Shown here: positions 17,596 to 27,789 of the stretch, piece by piece
Layout of the letters: every line of letters starts with the position of its first letter
Position numbering within the stretch: the first letter of the stretch is position 1
Source: an uncultured Erythrobacter sp.
GTDB taxonomy: Bacteria; Pseudomonadota; Alphaproteobacteria; Sphingomonadales; Sphingomonadaceae
Direction: 5' to 3'
Length of the DNA stretch: 64,000 nucleotides
Assembly (NCBI GenBank): GCA_947499095.1
Contig: CANMMR010000003.1
Coordinates: forward strand, 186,001-250,000
Position numbers and translations under genes: made by a program
The notes under the pieces: model-generated
Databases searched by the model: none
Seen by the model: the letters and a program-made list of their open reading frames with translations, nothing else
Told to the model about the DNA's origin: nothing

Positions 17596-18425
17596 GAGTT
17601 GCAATTGCCCTGATCGCGCTCGGCAGCCTGGCAGCTTGCGAACAGCAACCTGCCGGCGAACCTGTCGCTCGTGCCAGGATTGACGGGCAGGCGCCATCGC
17701 CTTCACCTCAGCCCAGCGAGACGGCTACCGTCGCAAGCTCGGTGGAAAGCGCCTGCCGGTCCATCATCTTCGAGGACACACCCCTTACCCACTGCCTCGC
17801 CAATCCCGCCCGCCACCGGATCAGCATGGACCTGGGGCCGTCGGGCGAAGCGCCCTATCGCAGCCTGACAGCGTTCTCGCGCCAACGCGGCGAGAACGGT
17901 GTCGCCTTTGCGATGAACGCCGGCATGTATGACGACGAGGGCGAGCCGATCGGTTACTTCGTGGAAGGCTCGGAACGACTCAAGACTCTCAACACCGCCG
18001 ATGGCGAAGGCAATTTCCACCTCAAGCCCAACGGCGTGTTCTACGGCACGGCGGGCGAATGGCACGTCCGCACGACCGAAGATTTCCTCACCAATGTGAC
18101 CGAGCGGCCGGAGTTCGGCACGCAGTCCGGGCCGATGCTGGTGATCGACGGCAAGCTGCATCCTGAAATAACGCAGGACGGCCCCTCCCGGCTGGTCCGC
18201 AACGCAGTCGGCGTCGATGGGCGGGGCCGGGCCCATTTCGTGATTTCGAACGCGCCGATTTCCTTCGGCAAGCTCGCGCGCTTCTATCGCGATGAATTGA
18301 AGACGCCCAATGCTCTGTTCCTCGACGGGAACGTCTCGCAATTGTGGAACCCGGCGACCGACCGGCTCGATACCGGCGCGCCGATCGGCCCGATCGTGGT
18401 CGTCGAAAAGAAGGACAGCGAATGA
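17592..18425 (+). CDS. Phosphodiester glycosidase family (NAGPA/DUF2233) lipoprotein
   Basis: A 277-residue exported protein. The N-terminus is a very short lipoprotein signal with lipobox LAAC (Cys at 16), then a Pro/Ser-rich linker and the NAGPA domain (about 60-275; FAMNAGMYDDEGEPIGYFVE, NGVFYG, QSGPMLV, NAPISFG, LFLDGN). Homologues cleave phosphodiester-linked sugars, but the substrate here is unknown. GTG 17592 overlaps the trpE stop (GTGA), so it is translationally coupled. It is not a tryptophan gene, and separates trpE from trpG together with the peptidase gene. Confidence 0.82.
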   Translation: MRVAIALIALGSLAACEQQPAGEPVARARIDGQAPSPSPQPSETATVASSVESACRSIIFEDTPLTHCLANPARHRISMDLGPSGEAPYRSLTAFSRQRGENGVAFAMNAGMYDDEGEPIGYFVEGSERLKTLNTADGEGNFHLKPNGVFYGTAGEWHVRTTEDFLTNVTERPEFGTQSGPMLVIDGKLHPEITQDGPSRLVRNAVGVDGRGRAHFVISNAPISFGKLARFYRDELKTPNALFLDGNVSQLWNPATDRLDTGAPIGPIVVVEKKDSE

Positions 18426-19384
18426 CCGAACAGCGCCGTGGCCTCTATCCGGAGATCGAACCCTACGAAACCGGGATGCTGGATGTCGGCGAGGGTCATT
18501 CGCTCTATTACGAACGGGTCGGCACGCCAGGCGCGAAACCTGCGGTTTTCCTGCATGGCGGCCCGGGCGGCGGAATGTCGCCCGATCACCGGCGCCAGTG
18601 GGATCCCGAACTCTACGACATCCTGCTGTTCGACCAGCGCGGATGCGGCAAGTCGCTGCCTTTCGCCGAGATCGAGCATAACGATACCTGGCGCATCGTC
18701 GCCGATGTCGAGCGGCTGCGCGAGATGTGCGGGCATGACCAGTGGCAGGTCTTCGGCGGTAGCTGGGGCGCGACGCTCGCCCTCGCGTACGCGGAGACCC
18801 ATCCCGACCGCACGAGCGAGCTGGTGCTGCGCGGCGTATTTCTCGCGCGCCAGACCGAGAAAGACTGGCTCTACACATACGGCGCCAGCGAAATCATGGC
18901 CGAGCAGTGGGACCAGTTTACCGGCCTCATCCCCGAAGATGAGCGTGGCGATCTGGTGAAAGCCTATTACAAGCGCCTGACCAGCGATAATGAGGAAACA
19001 CGCCTCACTGCCGCGCGCGAATGGTCGCTGTGGGAAGGCAACGTTGCCACGCTGTTGCCAGACCCTGCCCTGCTGGACACCTTCGCCGATCCGGCCAAGG
19101 CGGTGCCTTTCGCCCGGATTTGTGCGAAATTCTTCCTCGAGGACTTCTTTCTTGAGGAGGCGCAATTGTTGAAGAATGTCAGCGCGCTGGCAGGCATACC
19201 CGGAATTATCGTTCAGGGCCGCCACGACATTTGCACGCCGCCGACATCCGCTTGGGCGCTCAAGAAAGCCTGGCCGGAAGCGGATCTGTGGATCGTCGAT
19301 GACGCGGGACACTCCGCAGCGGAACCGGGCATCATCGATGGTCTCGTGCGGGCGACCGACAAGCTGGCTGGCAAGCAGGCGTGA
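18422..19384 (+). CDS. pip: Prolyl aminopeptidase (proline iminopeptidase)
   Basis: Removes N-terminal proline from peptides; an alpha/beta hydrolase of family S33. The 320-residue protein shows HGGPGGGMS (oxyanion region), FDQRGCGKS, the nucleophile serine in [13 protein letters not shown], the acid in GRHDICTP and the base His in [10 protein letters not shown] 18422 overlaps the preceding stop by four bases. It lies between the glycosidase gene and trpG inside the trp run, 61 bases before trpG. Confidence 0.93.
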   Translation: MTEQRRGLYPEIEPYETGMLDVGEGHSLYYERVGTPGAKPAVFLHGGPGGGMSPDHRRQWDPELYDILLFDQRGCGKSLPFAEIEHNDTWRIVADVERLREMCGHDQWQVFGGSWGATLALAYAETHPDRTSELVLRGVFLARQTEKDWLYTYGASEIMAEQWDQFTGLIPEDERGDLVKAYYKRLTSDNEETRLTAAREWSLWEGNVATLLPDPALLDTFADPAKAVPFARICAKFFLEDFFLEEAQLLKNVSALAGIPGIIVQGRHDICTPPTSAWALKKAWPEADLWIVDDAGHSAAEPGIIDGLVRATDKLAGKQA

Positions 19385-19445
19385 CGTCGCGGGCAGCTTA
19401 ACTTGCTTGAAAGCCCGAAGCCGTACCGCCATTGAGCGATCCGCA

Positions 19446-20060
19446 ATGACCGACAGCCGCTCCATCCTCGTCATCGACAATTACGACAGCTTCACCTTCA
19501 ACCTCGTCCATTACCTGATGGAAATGGGCGCCGAGGTGGAGGTGGTGCGCAATGACGCCATTTCAGCGGGCCAGGCGATGGGCAGCGGCGCGGCGGGTTT
19601 CCTGATCTCGCCCGGCCCCTGCACACCGAACGAAGCAGGTGTCAGTCTCGACCTTGTGGCGGCATGCGCGGATGCGGGCAAGCCGCTGCTCGGCGTGTGC
19701 CTCGGCCATCAGGCGATCGGCCAGCACTTTGGCGGCAAGGTCGTTCGCGGCGGGCTGATGCATGGCAAGACGTCACCCGTGAAACATGACGCCAGCGGCG
19801 TATTTGCCGGTCTGCCGTCACCTTTCACTGCTACCCGCTATCACTCGCTGATAGTCGACGACATTCCCGAGTGCCTTGCGGTCAACGCCACCAGCACGAC
19901 GCCCGGCCTCGACGGCAGCAGCGTTATGGGTTTCCGTCATCGCGACTTGCCGATCCACGGCGTGCAATTCCACCCCGAAAGTATCGCCACCGAGCATGGT
20001 CATGCGCTGCTTGCGAATTTCCTCTCGCTGTGCGGAATCGACGCGAAGGTACCGGCATGA
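19446..20060 (+). CDS. trpG: Anthranilate synthase component II (glutamine amidotransferase)
   Basis: Supplies ammonia from glutamine to TrpE. The 204-residue class I amidotransferase shows the start [18 protein letters not shown], the oxyanion loop [11 protein letters not shown], the nucleophile Cys in [10 protein letters not shown] and the His-Glu pair in [12 protein letters not shown] 19446 gives the standard N-terminus; the frame also extends upstream through the pip tail by chance. The stop overlaps the trpD start by four bases. Confidence 0.96.
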   Translation: MTDSRSILVIDNYDSFTFNLVHYLMEMGAEVEVVRNDAISAGQAMGSGAAGFLISPGPCTPNEAGVSLDLVAACADAGKPLLGVCLGHQAIGQHFGGKVVRGGLMHGKTSPVKHDASGVFAGLPSPFTATRYHSLIVDDIPECLAVNATSTTPGLDGSSVMGFRHRDLPIHGVQFHPESIATEHGHALLANFLSLCGIDAKVPA

Positions 20061-21049
20061 AGACGCTACCCGCAGCAGAACAGCATCTGGGCGAGCAGGA
20101 GGCCGAGGAGGTCTTCGGCTGGATACTGGATGGCGAGACGAGCGCCGAAGAAATCGCCCGGTTCCTGCGCGAGATGTCCACCCGCAGCGAGACGTCCGAT
20201 GAAATCGCGGGCGCAGCGCGGGCCTTGCGGACGCGGCTGATCCCGATCGATGCGCCGGAAGGAACGGTCGATTGCTGCGGCACAGGTGGTGACGGGCATC
20301 ACACGCTCAATGTTTCCACCGCAGTCAGCCTGCTGGTCGCGGCGTGCGGTGTTCCTGTGGCCAAGCACGGTAATCGGGCGGCGAGCAGCAAATCTGGCGC
20401 AGCAGACACACTCGAAGTGCTCGGCCTCGATATGGAGGCCGCAGGAAGAACCGCCGAGAAGTCACTGTCTGAATTGGGAATTTGCTTCCTTTTCGCGAAG
20501 AATCATCATCCTGCGATGGGGCGGATTCAGCCCATCCGCCAGCAACTCGGCGTGAGAACGATTTTCAACCTCATGGGGCCTCTCTCCAACCCGGCCGGCG
20601 TGAAGCGTCAACTCATCGGGATTGCGCGCCCGGCCTATGTACCGATCTACGCGGCGGCAAAAGCCAAGCTCGGCACGGAGCGTACCTTCATCGCTTCAGG
20701 CGACGAGGGGCTGGACGAGCTCAGCCTTGCCGGTGGCAACGAACTGGCCGACGTCACTGGCAATGAGTTCGAGATGCGGCGGGTGAACCCCGTTCAGGCG
20801 AACCTGCCACATGCGCCGGTCGAGGCGATCCGCGGGGGCGACCCATCGCATAACGCCAAGGCGCTGGAGACGCTGTTGCTCGGCGCGCCCGGGCCCTATC
20901 GCGACGCCGTGCTGTTCAATGCCGCCGCTACGCTGATCGTGGCAGGCAAAACCAAGGACTGGACCACAGGTACCGAAATGGCTGGCGAGGCAATCGACAG
21001 CGGTGCTGCCCGGCAACTGCTTGCGGACTGGATCGCGATCGCCAAATGA
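20057..21049 (+). CDS. trpD: Anthranilate phosphoribosyltransferase
   Basis: Joins anthranilate to PRPP. The 330-residue protein shows the PRPP/metal loop [29 protein letters not shown] for anthranilate and PRPP binding, and the [11 protein letters not shown] and [16 protein letters not shown] blocks. Metal-binding Asp-Glu lie in GDEGLDEL. It is coupled to both trpG and trpC by four-base ATGA overlaps. Confidence 0.97.
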   Translation: MKTLPAAEQHLGEQEAEEVFGWILDGETSAEEIARFLREMSTRSETSDEIAGAARALRTRLIPIDAPEGTVDCCGTGGDGHHTLNVSTAVSLLVAACGVPVAKHGNRAASSKSGAADTLEVLGLDMEAAGRTAEKSLSELGICFLFAKNHHPAMGRIQPIRQQLGVRTIFNLMGPLSNPAGVKRQLIGIARPAYVPIYAAAKAKLGTERTFIASGDEGLDELSLAGGNELADVTGNEFEMRRVNPVQANLPHAPVEAIRGGDPSHNAKALETLLLGAPGPYRDAVLFNAAATLIVAGKTKDWTTGTEMAGEAIDSGAARQLLADWIAIAK

Positions 21050-21831
21050 ACAAGCTGGTCGAAATCTGTGAAATCAAGCGCAGCGAAGTGGCCGAGCGCA
21101 AGCAGAAGCATTCGCTCGATTCGCTCGATGTGCAAGCCATGAACCAAACTCCGCCGCGTGGCTTTCGCTCCGCGCTGGAACGCGCGCAGCAAAATGGCTT
21201 CGGCCTCATCGCAGAAATCAAGAAAGCTTCGCCGTCCAAGGGTCTGATCCGGGAGGACTTTCACCCCGCGCATCACGCACGTGACTACGCCGATGGCGGT
21301 GCGGCCTGTCTTTCCGTCCTGACCGATGCGCCGTACTTCCAGGGCCACGAGGACTACCTGGTCGAAGCTCGCGCTGCTTGCGATTTGCCGGCCCTGCGCA
21401 AGGACTTTATGGTCGACCCCTGGCAAGTCGCCGAGGCTCGCGCGCTCGGGGCAGACGCTATCCTAATCATCGTCGCAGCGTTGGACGACAGCGAAATGCG
21501 CGAGATCGAAGCGGCCGCGAGGGAGCGCAAGATGGACGTGCTGGTGGAAGTACACGACGAGCGCGAAATGGAACGCGCGCTGGCGCTTCAATCGCGACTC
21601 ATCGGCGTAAACAATCGCGATCTGCGTACCTTCACCACCGATCTTGCGACCACCGAACGGCTCGCAGCCCTCGCCCCTGAAGACGCCCTTCTTGTCGGTG
21701 AAAGCGGCATCTCGACGCATGCCGATTGTCAGCGCCTTTCCCGTAGCGGGGTTCGCAGCTTTCTCGTCGGCGAGAGTCTGATGCGGCAAGCCGACCTCGC
21801 TACTGCGACACGCGCCTTGCTTCAGGCCTGA
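21046..21831 (+). CDS. trpC: Indole-3-glycerol phosphate synthase
   Basis: Closes the indole ring in tryptophan synthesis. The 261-residue TIM barrel shows the conserved [13 protein letters not shown] (catalytic Lys), the [14 protein letters not shown] block, [24 protein letters not shown] and VGESGI, with LVGESLM near the end. It is a stand-alone TrpC, with no fused TrpF. The last gene of the trp run in this window; trpF, trpB and trpA are elsewhere. Confidence 0.97.
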   Translation: MNKLVEICEIKRSEVAERKQKHSLDSLDVQAMNQTPPRGFRSALERAQQNGFGLIAEIKKASPSKGLIREDFHPAHHARDYADGGAACLSVLTDAPYFQGHEDYLVEARAACDLPALRKDFMVDPWQVAEARALGADAILIIVAALDDSEMREIEAAARERKMDVLVEVHDEREMERALALQSRLIGVNNRDLRTFTTDLATTERLAALAPEDALLVGESGISTHADCQRLSRSGVRSFLVGESLMRQADLATATRALLQA

Positions 21832-21926
21832 CCCAGCACTCCGGCACGTATCGCGAACGCCTGTTCTCCACAAGAAAGGTCCGAATCGGCTGAATTGCTT
21901 GACTTGCCGATATTCGTTGCCTAATT

Positions 21927-21941
21927 GTTCCGCATTCGTTC
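21927..21941 (+). promoter_or_regulatory. LexA box (SOS operator)
   Basis: GTTC at 21927-21930, seven bases, then GTTC at 21938-21941: an exact match to the alphaproteobacterial LexA box GTTC-N7-GTTC. It is 38 bases upstream of the lexA start codon, so lexA very likely represses itself. Confidence 0.85.
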
Positions 21942-21979
21942 ACAGGGTTGTGAACAGGCGGCACGGGAGTTGCGCAGAT

Positions 21980-22678
21980 ATGCTGACAGCCAAGCAGCAC
22001 GAATTGATCCGCTTCATCCAGCAACGGCTGGAGGAGACCGGCATTTCACCCAGTTTCGAGGAAATGAAGGAAGCGCTCGACCTCAAGAGCAAGTCCGGCG
22101 TCCATCGCCTGATTTCCGCGCTCGAAGAACGCGGCTTCATCCGTCGCCTGCCCAATCGGGCGCGCGCTCTCGAAGTCGTGAAACTGCCCGAAGATGCGGT
22201 GACAGGTGCGAGCCAGCCCAAGCCCGCGAACGACACTGGCGCAACCATGGCGGCTACGGTGACGGCGAAACCCGTCGCCCCGGAACCGGCGAACGACATC
22301 ATCGATGTGCCGCTGCACGGTCGGATCGCGGCTGGCGCGCCGATCGAAGCGATCGAGGGTCAAGCGAGCATGCCTGTTCCTGCCGCGCTGCTCGGGCCGG
22401 GCGAGCATTACGCGCTCGAAGTGTCGGGCGACTCGATGGTCGAGGCAGGGATTTTCGACGGCGACTTCGCTCTGGTGCGCCGGTCCGACACCGCGCGCGA
22501 CGGGGAGATCGTCGTGGCGCTTGTCGATGACGAAGAAGCTACGCTGAAATATCTGCGTCGCGATGGCGGGCGCATTCGCCTCGATCCTGCGAATGGGGCC
22601 TACGAACCGCAGGTTTATGAATCCCATCGAGTGAAGGTTCAAGGCAAGCTTGCCGGTTTGCTACGGCGCTACCACTGA
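21980..22678 (+). CDS. lexA: LexA repressor
   Basis: SOS repressor and self-cleaving protease (232 residues). The N-terminal winged helix-turn-helix (about 1-65; [49 protein letters not shown]) binds the operator. The hinge is longer than in E. coli (about 70-105). The C-terminal S24 domain has the cleavage bond A118-G119 (RIAAGAP), catalytic S152 (GDSMVEAG) and K190 (ATLKYL). ATG 21980 has GGGAG 11 bases upstream. A LexA box precedes it, so it is under SOS autoregulation. Confidence 0.96.
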   Translation: MLTAKQHELIRFIQQRLEETGISPSFEEMKEALDLKSKSGVHRLISALEERGFIRRLPNRARALEVVKLPEDAVTGASQPKPANDTGATMAATVTAKPVAPEPANDIIDVPLHGRIAAGAPIEAIEGQASMPVPAALLGPGEHYALEVSGDSMVEAGIFDGDFALVRRSDTARDGEIVVALVDDEEATLKYLRRDGGRIRLDPANGAYEPQVYESHRVKVQGKLAGLLRRYH

Positions 22679-22753
22679 CGCTCGACGAGATAGGTTCGGT
22701 TTGGGAGAGGGGCGCGGCGTCGGCTGCGCCCTCTCTTCTTTCGTAGGTTGTTT

Positions 22754-24877
22754 TTATTGGGAGCCCGCGTTCCGCCGGACGCGAGGGCGGAACCAACCGT
22801 GCTCGCCCTGCCCTTCGGCCACGGTATCGATCCGCTCTTCGGCAAGGTAAATGGCGGTACCGCCTTCCCGCTCGAGAAATCGGCGATCGGCCTTGAGCCA
22901 CCGAGGGTCGCACGAGCGTGGCAGGAAGCGGTCGGCGATGACGATGTCGGACCTGTCGCAGGCGGCGGCAAGCGCTCGCTCCTCGATCAACTCCCGGCTT
23001 CGCGCGACGAGCAAATTCCATTCTCGACCATCCCTCTCGAGGCGCAAGCCGCAAAAATCCCTGCTGCATCGAGCGCCCGGCCATTCGGCCAACGGTACAG
23101 GCTCGCCGTCAAGCGCAGCGACCTCTCGCAGGTTCTGCTGGGCGTAGCTGCCTTCGCTGTCTCGCAATACAAGGAGTGGGCCATCCGCGCTGGCAATACC
23201 CACATCGCGGCCATCCCGCGTGATTACGATGTCCGGAGCGGGTGTGGCCCACATCCAGATCGAGGCGACGGCGATAGGAAGCGCACCCCACAGGCGCGCT
23301 CTCCCATGCCATAAAGCCAACCAAAGGGCGCCGACAGCGAAGATCGCCATCGCCGCCATCGGCATCTTTGGGGCGAGCTTCACGGCACCCGGCTGAGCAG
23401 ACACGAGATGCGCGATCCACAACAGAACATCTAGCGATTTGCCGACCAACCACCATGCCGGCGCTCCCAGCCCGACCACGTCCATCGCCAGCGCCAGCGC
23501 GACAAGTGGCATGGATACGAAGGTCACGAGCGGTATCGCGAACAGGTTTGCCACCGCCCCGTAAATCCCGGCACGATGGAAGTGGAACAGTACGATCGGC
23601 ATCAGGGCGAGCTCGATGACAAAACCAGTGAGGAACAGCATCAGCGCGCGGCGGCCAAAACGGCGCATGCCGCTTTCCTCGCGCGGCGCGAGGAATTCGC
23701 GAAACGGTTTCGCATTGTGTAGCGCCACGATGGCGAGCACGGCGGCAAAACTCATCTGGAAGCTCGGTCCGACAAGCGATTCCGGCCATAAGAACAGCAC
23801 TGCGATTGCTGCGACCGCGACTAGGCGCAAAGAGAGCGGCTCGCGCCCGAGCGCCAGAGCCGTCAGGACCAAAATTGCGCCGATGCAGCTGCGCACCGTC
23901 GGCACCTGAGCGCCGGTCAAAAGCGTGTAGGAGATACCGGCAATAGCAGCGATTGCCGCGGCGACAATTGGTAGCCTGACTCGCAGCGCAAGCCATGGCC
24001 ACAGGGCCAGCAGCTTGAGTGCGATAAGATAGGTGGCGGCAATAATCGCGCTTACGTGCAGGCCGCTGATCGACAGCAAATGCGTGAGGCCGGCATCGCG
24101 CATGGCCACCTCGTCCGCTTCGGAAATCGCGCCGCGATCGCCGCTGGCGAGAGTCGCAGCGATCGCGCCGGGAGCACCGTAGAGACGTTCGCGAACATGG
24201 CCCGACAAGCGTCGCTGGACCTGCGCGATCCAGCCCTCGCCGCCCCCGCCGGCCTCTTCGACGATTTCTATATCGCCCACCACGCTGCCGGTGGCTGCAT
24301 AGCCGTCGAACCACGCCCTTCGCGCGAAGTCGTAAGCGCCGGGGACGATGGGCGGCGATGGCGGCATGAGGCGCGCGGACAGCCTGACCCGTGCGCCCTC
24401 TCGCAACCCGCTATCGGCCTCGGCCAACGGCACGTTGACTCGATAGGCCCTAGCGATCCCGTCCTCGGCATCGCGGGCCGCCAGTACGAGCCGGATCCGG
24501 TCTCGCGCGGACTGGTCCTCGCGTTCGAGAATGCGGGCATCGAGCCGTTCGAACGTCGGTCGCTCGATCGGCTGTGCACCGATCAATTCGGAGCGCGCCC
24601 ACACCAGCCCGATGCCCGCGGCGATGACAAGCGACGTGGCGACAGTCGCAGCGAGCAGATAGGCGCGCTCGTCACGATCGCGCCAGGCGGCGAGTGCTGC
24701 GAGGGCGACCAGCACCAACCCGACGATCGTCGCAGACCATTGCCATGGCGTGTCGAGCAGAAACCACAGCCCGATGCCGCCGCCGAAAGCCACCGCCAAC
24801 CACGGTCCGCGGTCAAATCCTGCCCCGGCCAAGCCGGCCTCGCAACGGTCTGCAAATCTGGACATCGCGCCGCGCAT
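22754..24877 (-). CDS. comEC: ComEC/Rec2-type competence membrane protein
   Basis: A 707-residue polytopic protein for DNA transport across the inner membrane in natural transformation. The N-terminal part has hydrophobic helices and a DUF4131-like OB region (about 30-190). The Competence domain follows (about 210-490) and shows [15 protein letters not shown] and [12 protein letters not shown]. The C-terminal region (about 560-707) sits where the metallo-beta-lactamase domain usually is but lacks a clear HxHxDH. I chose ATG 24877 (MRGAMSRF); a second ATG lies at 24865. It is divergent from gltX; no other competence gene is visible. Confidence 0.88.
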   Translation of the reverse strand: MRGAMSRFADRCEAGLAGAGFDRGPWLAVAFGGGIGLWFLLDTPWQWSATIVGLVLVALAALAAWRDRDERAYLLAATVATSLVIAAGIGLVWARSELIGAQPIERPTFERLDARILEREDQSARDRIRLVLAARDAEDGIARAYRVNVPLAEADSGLREGARVRLSARLMPPSPPIVPGAYDFARRAWFDGYAATGSVVGDIEIVEEAGGGGEGWIAQVQRRLSGHVRERLYGAPGAIAATLASGDRGAISEADEVAMRDAGLTHLLSISGLHVSAIIAATYLIALKLLALWPWLALRVRLPIVAAAIAAIAGISYTLLTGAQVPTVRSCIGAILVLTALALGREPLSLRLVAVAAIAVLFLWPESLVGPSFQMSFAAVLAIVALHNAKPFREFLAPREESGMRRFGRRALMLFLTGFVIELALMPIVLFHFHRAGIYGAVANLFAIPLVTFVSMPLVALALAMDVVGLGAPAWWLVGKSLDVLLWIAHLVSAQPGAVKLAPKMPMAAMAIFAVGALWLALWHGRARLWGALPIAVASIWMWATPAPDIVITRDGRDVGIASADGPLLVLRDSEGSYAQQNLREVAALDGEPVPLAEWPGARCSRDFCGLRLERDGREWNLLVARSRELIEERALAAACDRSDIVIADRFLPRSCDPRWLKADRRFLEREGGTAIYLAEERIDTVAEGQGEHGWFRPRVRRNAGSQ

Positions 24878-24986
24878 GCGCCAAGGGCGCGGCACAGCCT
24901 GCACGGATCCCCCGTCCGTCCCCCCCATCGGTACCGAAGGCGTCCCGCGTGTCGCCATGCAAGTGTTTGAAAGGAAGCGAGAGCCA

Positions 24987-26438
24987 ATGGCAAGCGATAG
25001 TGGAACGCCCGAAGGAAAGGTCGTAACCCGCTTTGCCCCTTCGCCCACCGGATATCTCCACATCGGCGGCGCGCGCACGGCACTGTTTAACTGGTTGTTC
25101 GCCCGGCACCACGGCGGCCGCACGCTCCTGCGGATCGAGGACACAGACCGCAAGCGCAGCACGCAGGACGCGATCGACAAGATCATCGAAGGGCTCGACT
25201 GGCTCGGCCTGGATTTCGACGATGCGCCGCTATTCCAGTCCGACCGCGCTGAACGCCATGCCGAAGTGGCGCGGCAGCTTCTTGCAGCAGGCCACGCGTA
25301 CAAATGCTACGCCACGCCAGAGGAGCTCGAGCAGATGCGCGCCGACCAGCGCGCAGCAAAGCAACCGATGCGTTACGACCGTCGCTGGCGCGACCGCGAC
25401 GAGAGCGAGGCTCCCGAAGGGGCGCCCTTCGTTATCCGTCTTAAAGTGCCGACCGAGGGCGAGACGACCATCGAAGATGCCGTCCAGGGTCCGGTGACCG
25501 TGAAGAACGCCGAGATCGACGATTACGTACTGCTCCGCGCCGACGGTACGCCGACCTATATGCTCGCGGTGGTCGTCGACGATCACGATATGGGTGTCAC
25601 TCACGTTATCCGTGGCGACGATCACCTCAACAACGCCTTCCGCCAGCTCCCCGTGATCCGCGCGATGGACGCGATCGAGGGCGGCTGGCCCGATCCGGTC
25701 TATGCTCACGTGCCGCTGATCCACGGTCCGGACGGCGCAAAAATGTCGAAGCGCCACGGCGCCGTCGGTGTCGAAGGTTATCGCGACGAAGAAGGCGTGC
25801 TGCCGGAAGCGCTGTTCAACTACCTGCTGCGCCTCGGCTGGGGTCACGGCGATCGCGAGGAGATCAGCCGCGAGGAAGCGATCGAGCTGTTCGACCTCGA
25901 CGGAGTCGGCAAGGGTCCTGCCAGGTTCGACATCAAGAAGCTGCAGAACCTCAACGGTCACTACATTCGGGAGGCCGATGATGGTCGCCTGGCTCGCATC
26001 GTGGCCGAGAGGCTGGACGGTGATGCAGATTTCGATTTGCTCGAGCAGGCGATGCCAGTACTTAAAACCCGTGCCAAGTCCGTCGACGAACTCGTTGAAG
26101 GGTCGCAATTTCTTTTCGCGAAGCGGCCTCTCGACATGACCGAAAAAGCGGCCGGCCTGCTCGACGATGAAGCGCGCCAGCGGCTCGCGGGCCTGTCGAA
26201 AATGCTGCATGTGCAAAATGACTGGACAATCGAGGCTCTCGAAGCCACTACGAAATCGTATGCCGAGCAGCTCGAACTGGGTCTCGGCAAGCTCGCGCAG
26301 CCCATGCGCGCGGCATTGACGGGGACGACAACGTCCCCCGGCATTTTCGATGTGCTGGTCCTCCTGGGCAAGGAAGAAGCGCTCGCGCGGATCGATGCGC
26401 AAGCCGCCGACGCCCCGGAGCCAGACGGAAACCGTTGA
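24987..26438 (+). CDS. gltX: Glutamyl-tRNA synthetase
   Basis: Charges tRNA-Glu (483 residues, class I synthetase). The HIGH-type motif is [14 protein letters not shown] near the N-terminus and the KMSKS-type motif is AKMSKRHGA (about 250). [13 protein letters not shown] and the helical anticodon-binding part follow. ATG 24987 has AAGGAAG 10 bases upstream; the longer frame upstream is the antisense of the comEC start. The stop overlaps the ribosome binding site of gltA. Confidence 0.95.
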   Translation: MASDSGTPEGKVVTRFAPSPTGYLHIGGARTALFNWLFARHHGGRTLLRIEDTDRKRSTQDAIDKIIEGLDWLGLDFDDAPLFQSDRAERHAEVARQLLAAGHAYKCYATPEELEQMRADQRAAKQPMRYDRRWRDRDESEAPEGAPFVIRLKVPTEGETTIEDAVQGPVTVKNAEIDDYVLLRADGTPTYMLAVVVDDHDMGVTHVIRGDDHLNNAFRQLPVIRAMDAIEGGWPDPVYAHVPLIHGPDGAKMSKRHGAVGVEGYRDEEGVLPEALFNYLLRLGWGHGDREEISREEAIELFDLDGVGKGPARFDIKKLQNLNGHYIREADDGRLARIVAERLDGDADFDLLEQAMPVLKTRAKSVDELVEGSQFLFAKRPLDMTEKAAGLLDDEARQRLAGLSKMLHVQNDWTIEALEATTKSYAEQLELGLGKLAQPMRAALTGTTTSPGIFDVLVLLGKEEALARIDAQAADAPEPDGNR

Positions 26439-26448
26439 GGAGACACGC

Positions 26449-27735
26449 GTGGCCGACAACAAGGCAACTCTCGACCTGGGCGACCAGACCCAGGAATTCC
26501 CCGTACTTCAGGGCAGCGTCGGCCCCGATGTCATCGACATCCGCAAGCTGTACGGCGGCACCGGCAAGTTCACTTACGATCCCGGCTACAAGTCCACCGC
26601 CAGCTGCGAAAGCGCGCTGACCTATATCGACGGTGAAGAAGGCGTCCTGCTCCATCGTGGTTATCCCATCGGCCAACTGGCCGAACATTCGAGCTTCATG
26701 GAGGTCGCCTACCTGCTTCTAAACGGCGAACTGCCGGGCAAGGAAGAGCTGGACGATTTCGACTATACGATCACGCGGCACACCATGCTGCACGACCAGC
26801 TGCGCCAGTTCTACCAGGGTTTCCGCCGCGACGCGCACCCGATGGCGATCATGTGCGGCGTGGTGGGTGCCCTGTCGGCGTTCTATCACGACAGCACCGA
26901 CATTTCCGATCCCGAACACCGCAAGATCAGCAGCCACCGCCTGATCGCCAAGATGCCGACAATCGCAGCCTGGGCCTACAAGTATGCCATCGGCCAGCCC
27001 TTCATGCAGCCGGACAACAATCTCAGCTACACCGGCAACTTCCTGCGCATGACCTTCGGCGTTCCGGCCGAGGAATACGAAATCCATCCGGCGATCGAGA
27101 AGGCAATGGACCGGATTTTCATCCTCCATGCCGATCACGAGCAGAACGCTTCGACCTCGACCGTGCGTCTTGCCGGTTCGTCAGGCGCGAACCCGTTCGC
27201 CTGCATCGCAGCGGGTATCGCCTGCCTTTGGGGGCCTGCGCATGGCGGCGCCAACGAAGCCGCGCTGAACATGCTGCAGGAGATCGGTACGCCCGACAAG
27301 ATCCCGCATTATATCGAGCGGGCAAAGGACAAGAACGATCCGTTCCGCCTGATGGGCTTCGGCCATCGCGTCTACAAAAACTACGACCCGCGCGCGACGG
27401 TGATGCAGAAGACGCTCCGCGAAGTGTTCGAGGCACTGAATGTCAGCGATCCGGTGTTCGAGACCGCGCTGCGCCTTGAAGAGCTCGCGCTGAACGACGA
27501 TTACTTCAAGGAAAAGAAGCTTTTCCCGAACGTCGACTTCTACTCGGGCATTATCCTGAATTCGATCGGCTTCCCGACGACCATGTTCACCGCGCTCTTC
27601 GCCCTCGCCCGCACCGTCGGTTGGGTGGCGCAGTGGAACGAGATGATCTCCGATCCCGGCCAGGTCATCGGCCGCCCGCGCCAGCTCTACACTGGCCCGA
27701 CCGAGCGTGATTACGTGCAGATGGACAAGCGGTAA
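26449..27735 (+). CDS. gltA: Citrate synthase (type II)
   Basis: Condenses oxaloacetate and acetyl-CoA at the entry of the TCA cycle. The 428-residue protein has the extended N-terminal domain of the hexameric type II enzymes and shows [28 protein letters not shown] (catalytic His), [15 protein letters not shown] (second His) and NVDFYSGI (catalytic Asp). The start is GTG 26449, with GAGGAG six bases upstream. It lies 10 bases after gltX and is followed by a strong terminator. Confidence 0.97.
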   Translation: MADNKATLDLGDQTQEFPVLQGSVGPDVIDIRKLYGGTGKFTYDPGYKSTASCESALTYIDGEEGVLLHRGYPIGQLAEHSSFMEVAYLLLNGELPGKEELDDFDYTITRHTMLHDQLRQFYQGFRRDAHPMAIMCGVVGALSAFYHDSTDISDPEHRKISSHRLIAKMPTIAAWAYKYAIGQPFMQPDNNLSYTGNFLRMTFGVPAEEYEIHPAIEKAMDRIFILHADHEQNASTSTVRLAGSSGANPFACIAAGIACLWGPAHGGANEAALNMLQEIGTPDKIPHYIERAKDKNDPFRLMGFGHRVYKNYDPRATVMQKTLREVFEALNVSDPVFETALRLEELALNDDYFKEKKLFPNVDFYSGIILNSIGFPTTMFTALFALARTVGWVAQWNEMISDPGQVIGRPRQLYTGPTERDYVQMDKR

Positions 27736-27760
27736 GCCCGGCTTCCGCACTTACAGATCA

Positions 27761-27785
27761 AAGGGGCGCTTCGGCGCCCCTTTTT
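27761..27785. terminator. Intrinsic terminator between convergent gltA and the kinase-like gene
   Basis: The stem AAGGGGCGC / GCGCCCCTT has a TTCG tetraloop and is followed on the plus strand by a T run (27781-27785). It lies 26 bases after gltA. On the other strand it starts just after the end of the leftward gene at 27790, with an A-rich side that gives fewer Ts, so it acts mainly on gltA. Confidence 0.88.
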
Positions 27786-27789
27786 CGTG

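Noticed and set aside
21855-21866. GAAC-N4-GTTC, which resembles a Gram-positive LexA box
   Set aside because: The alphaproteobacterial LexA recognises GTTC-N7-GTTC, which is present closer to lexA; this one is probably chance.
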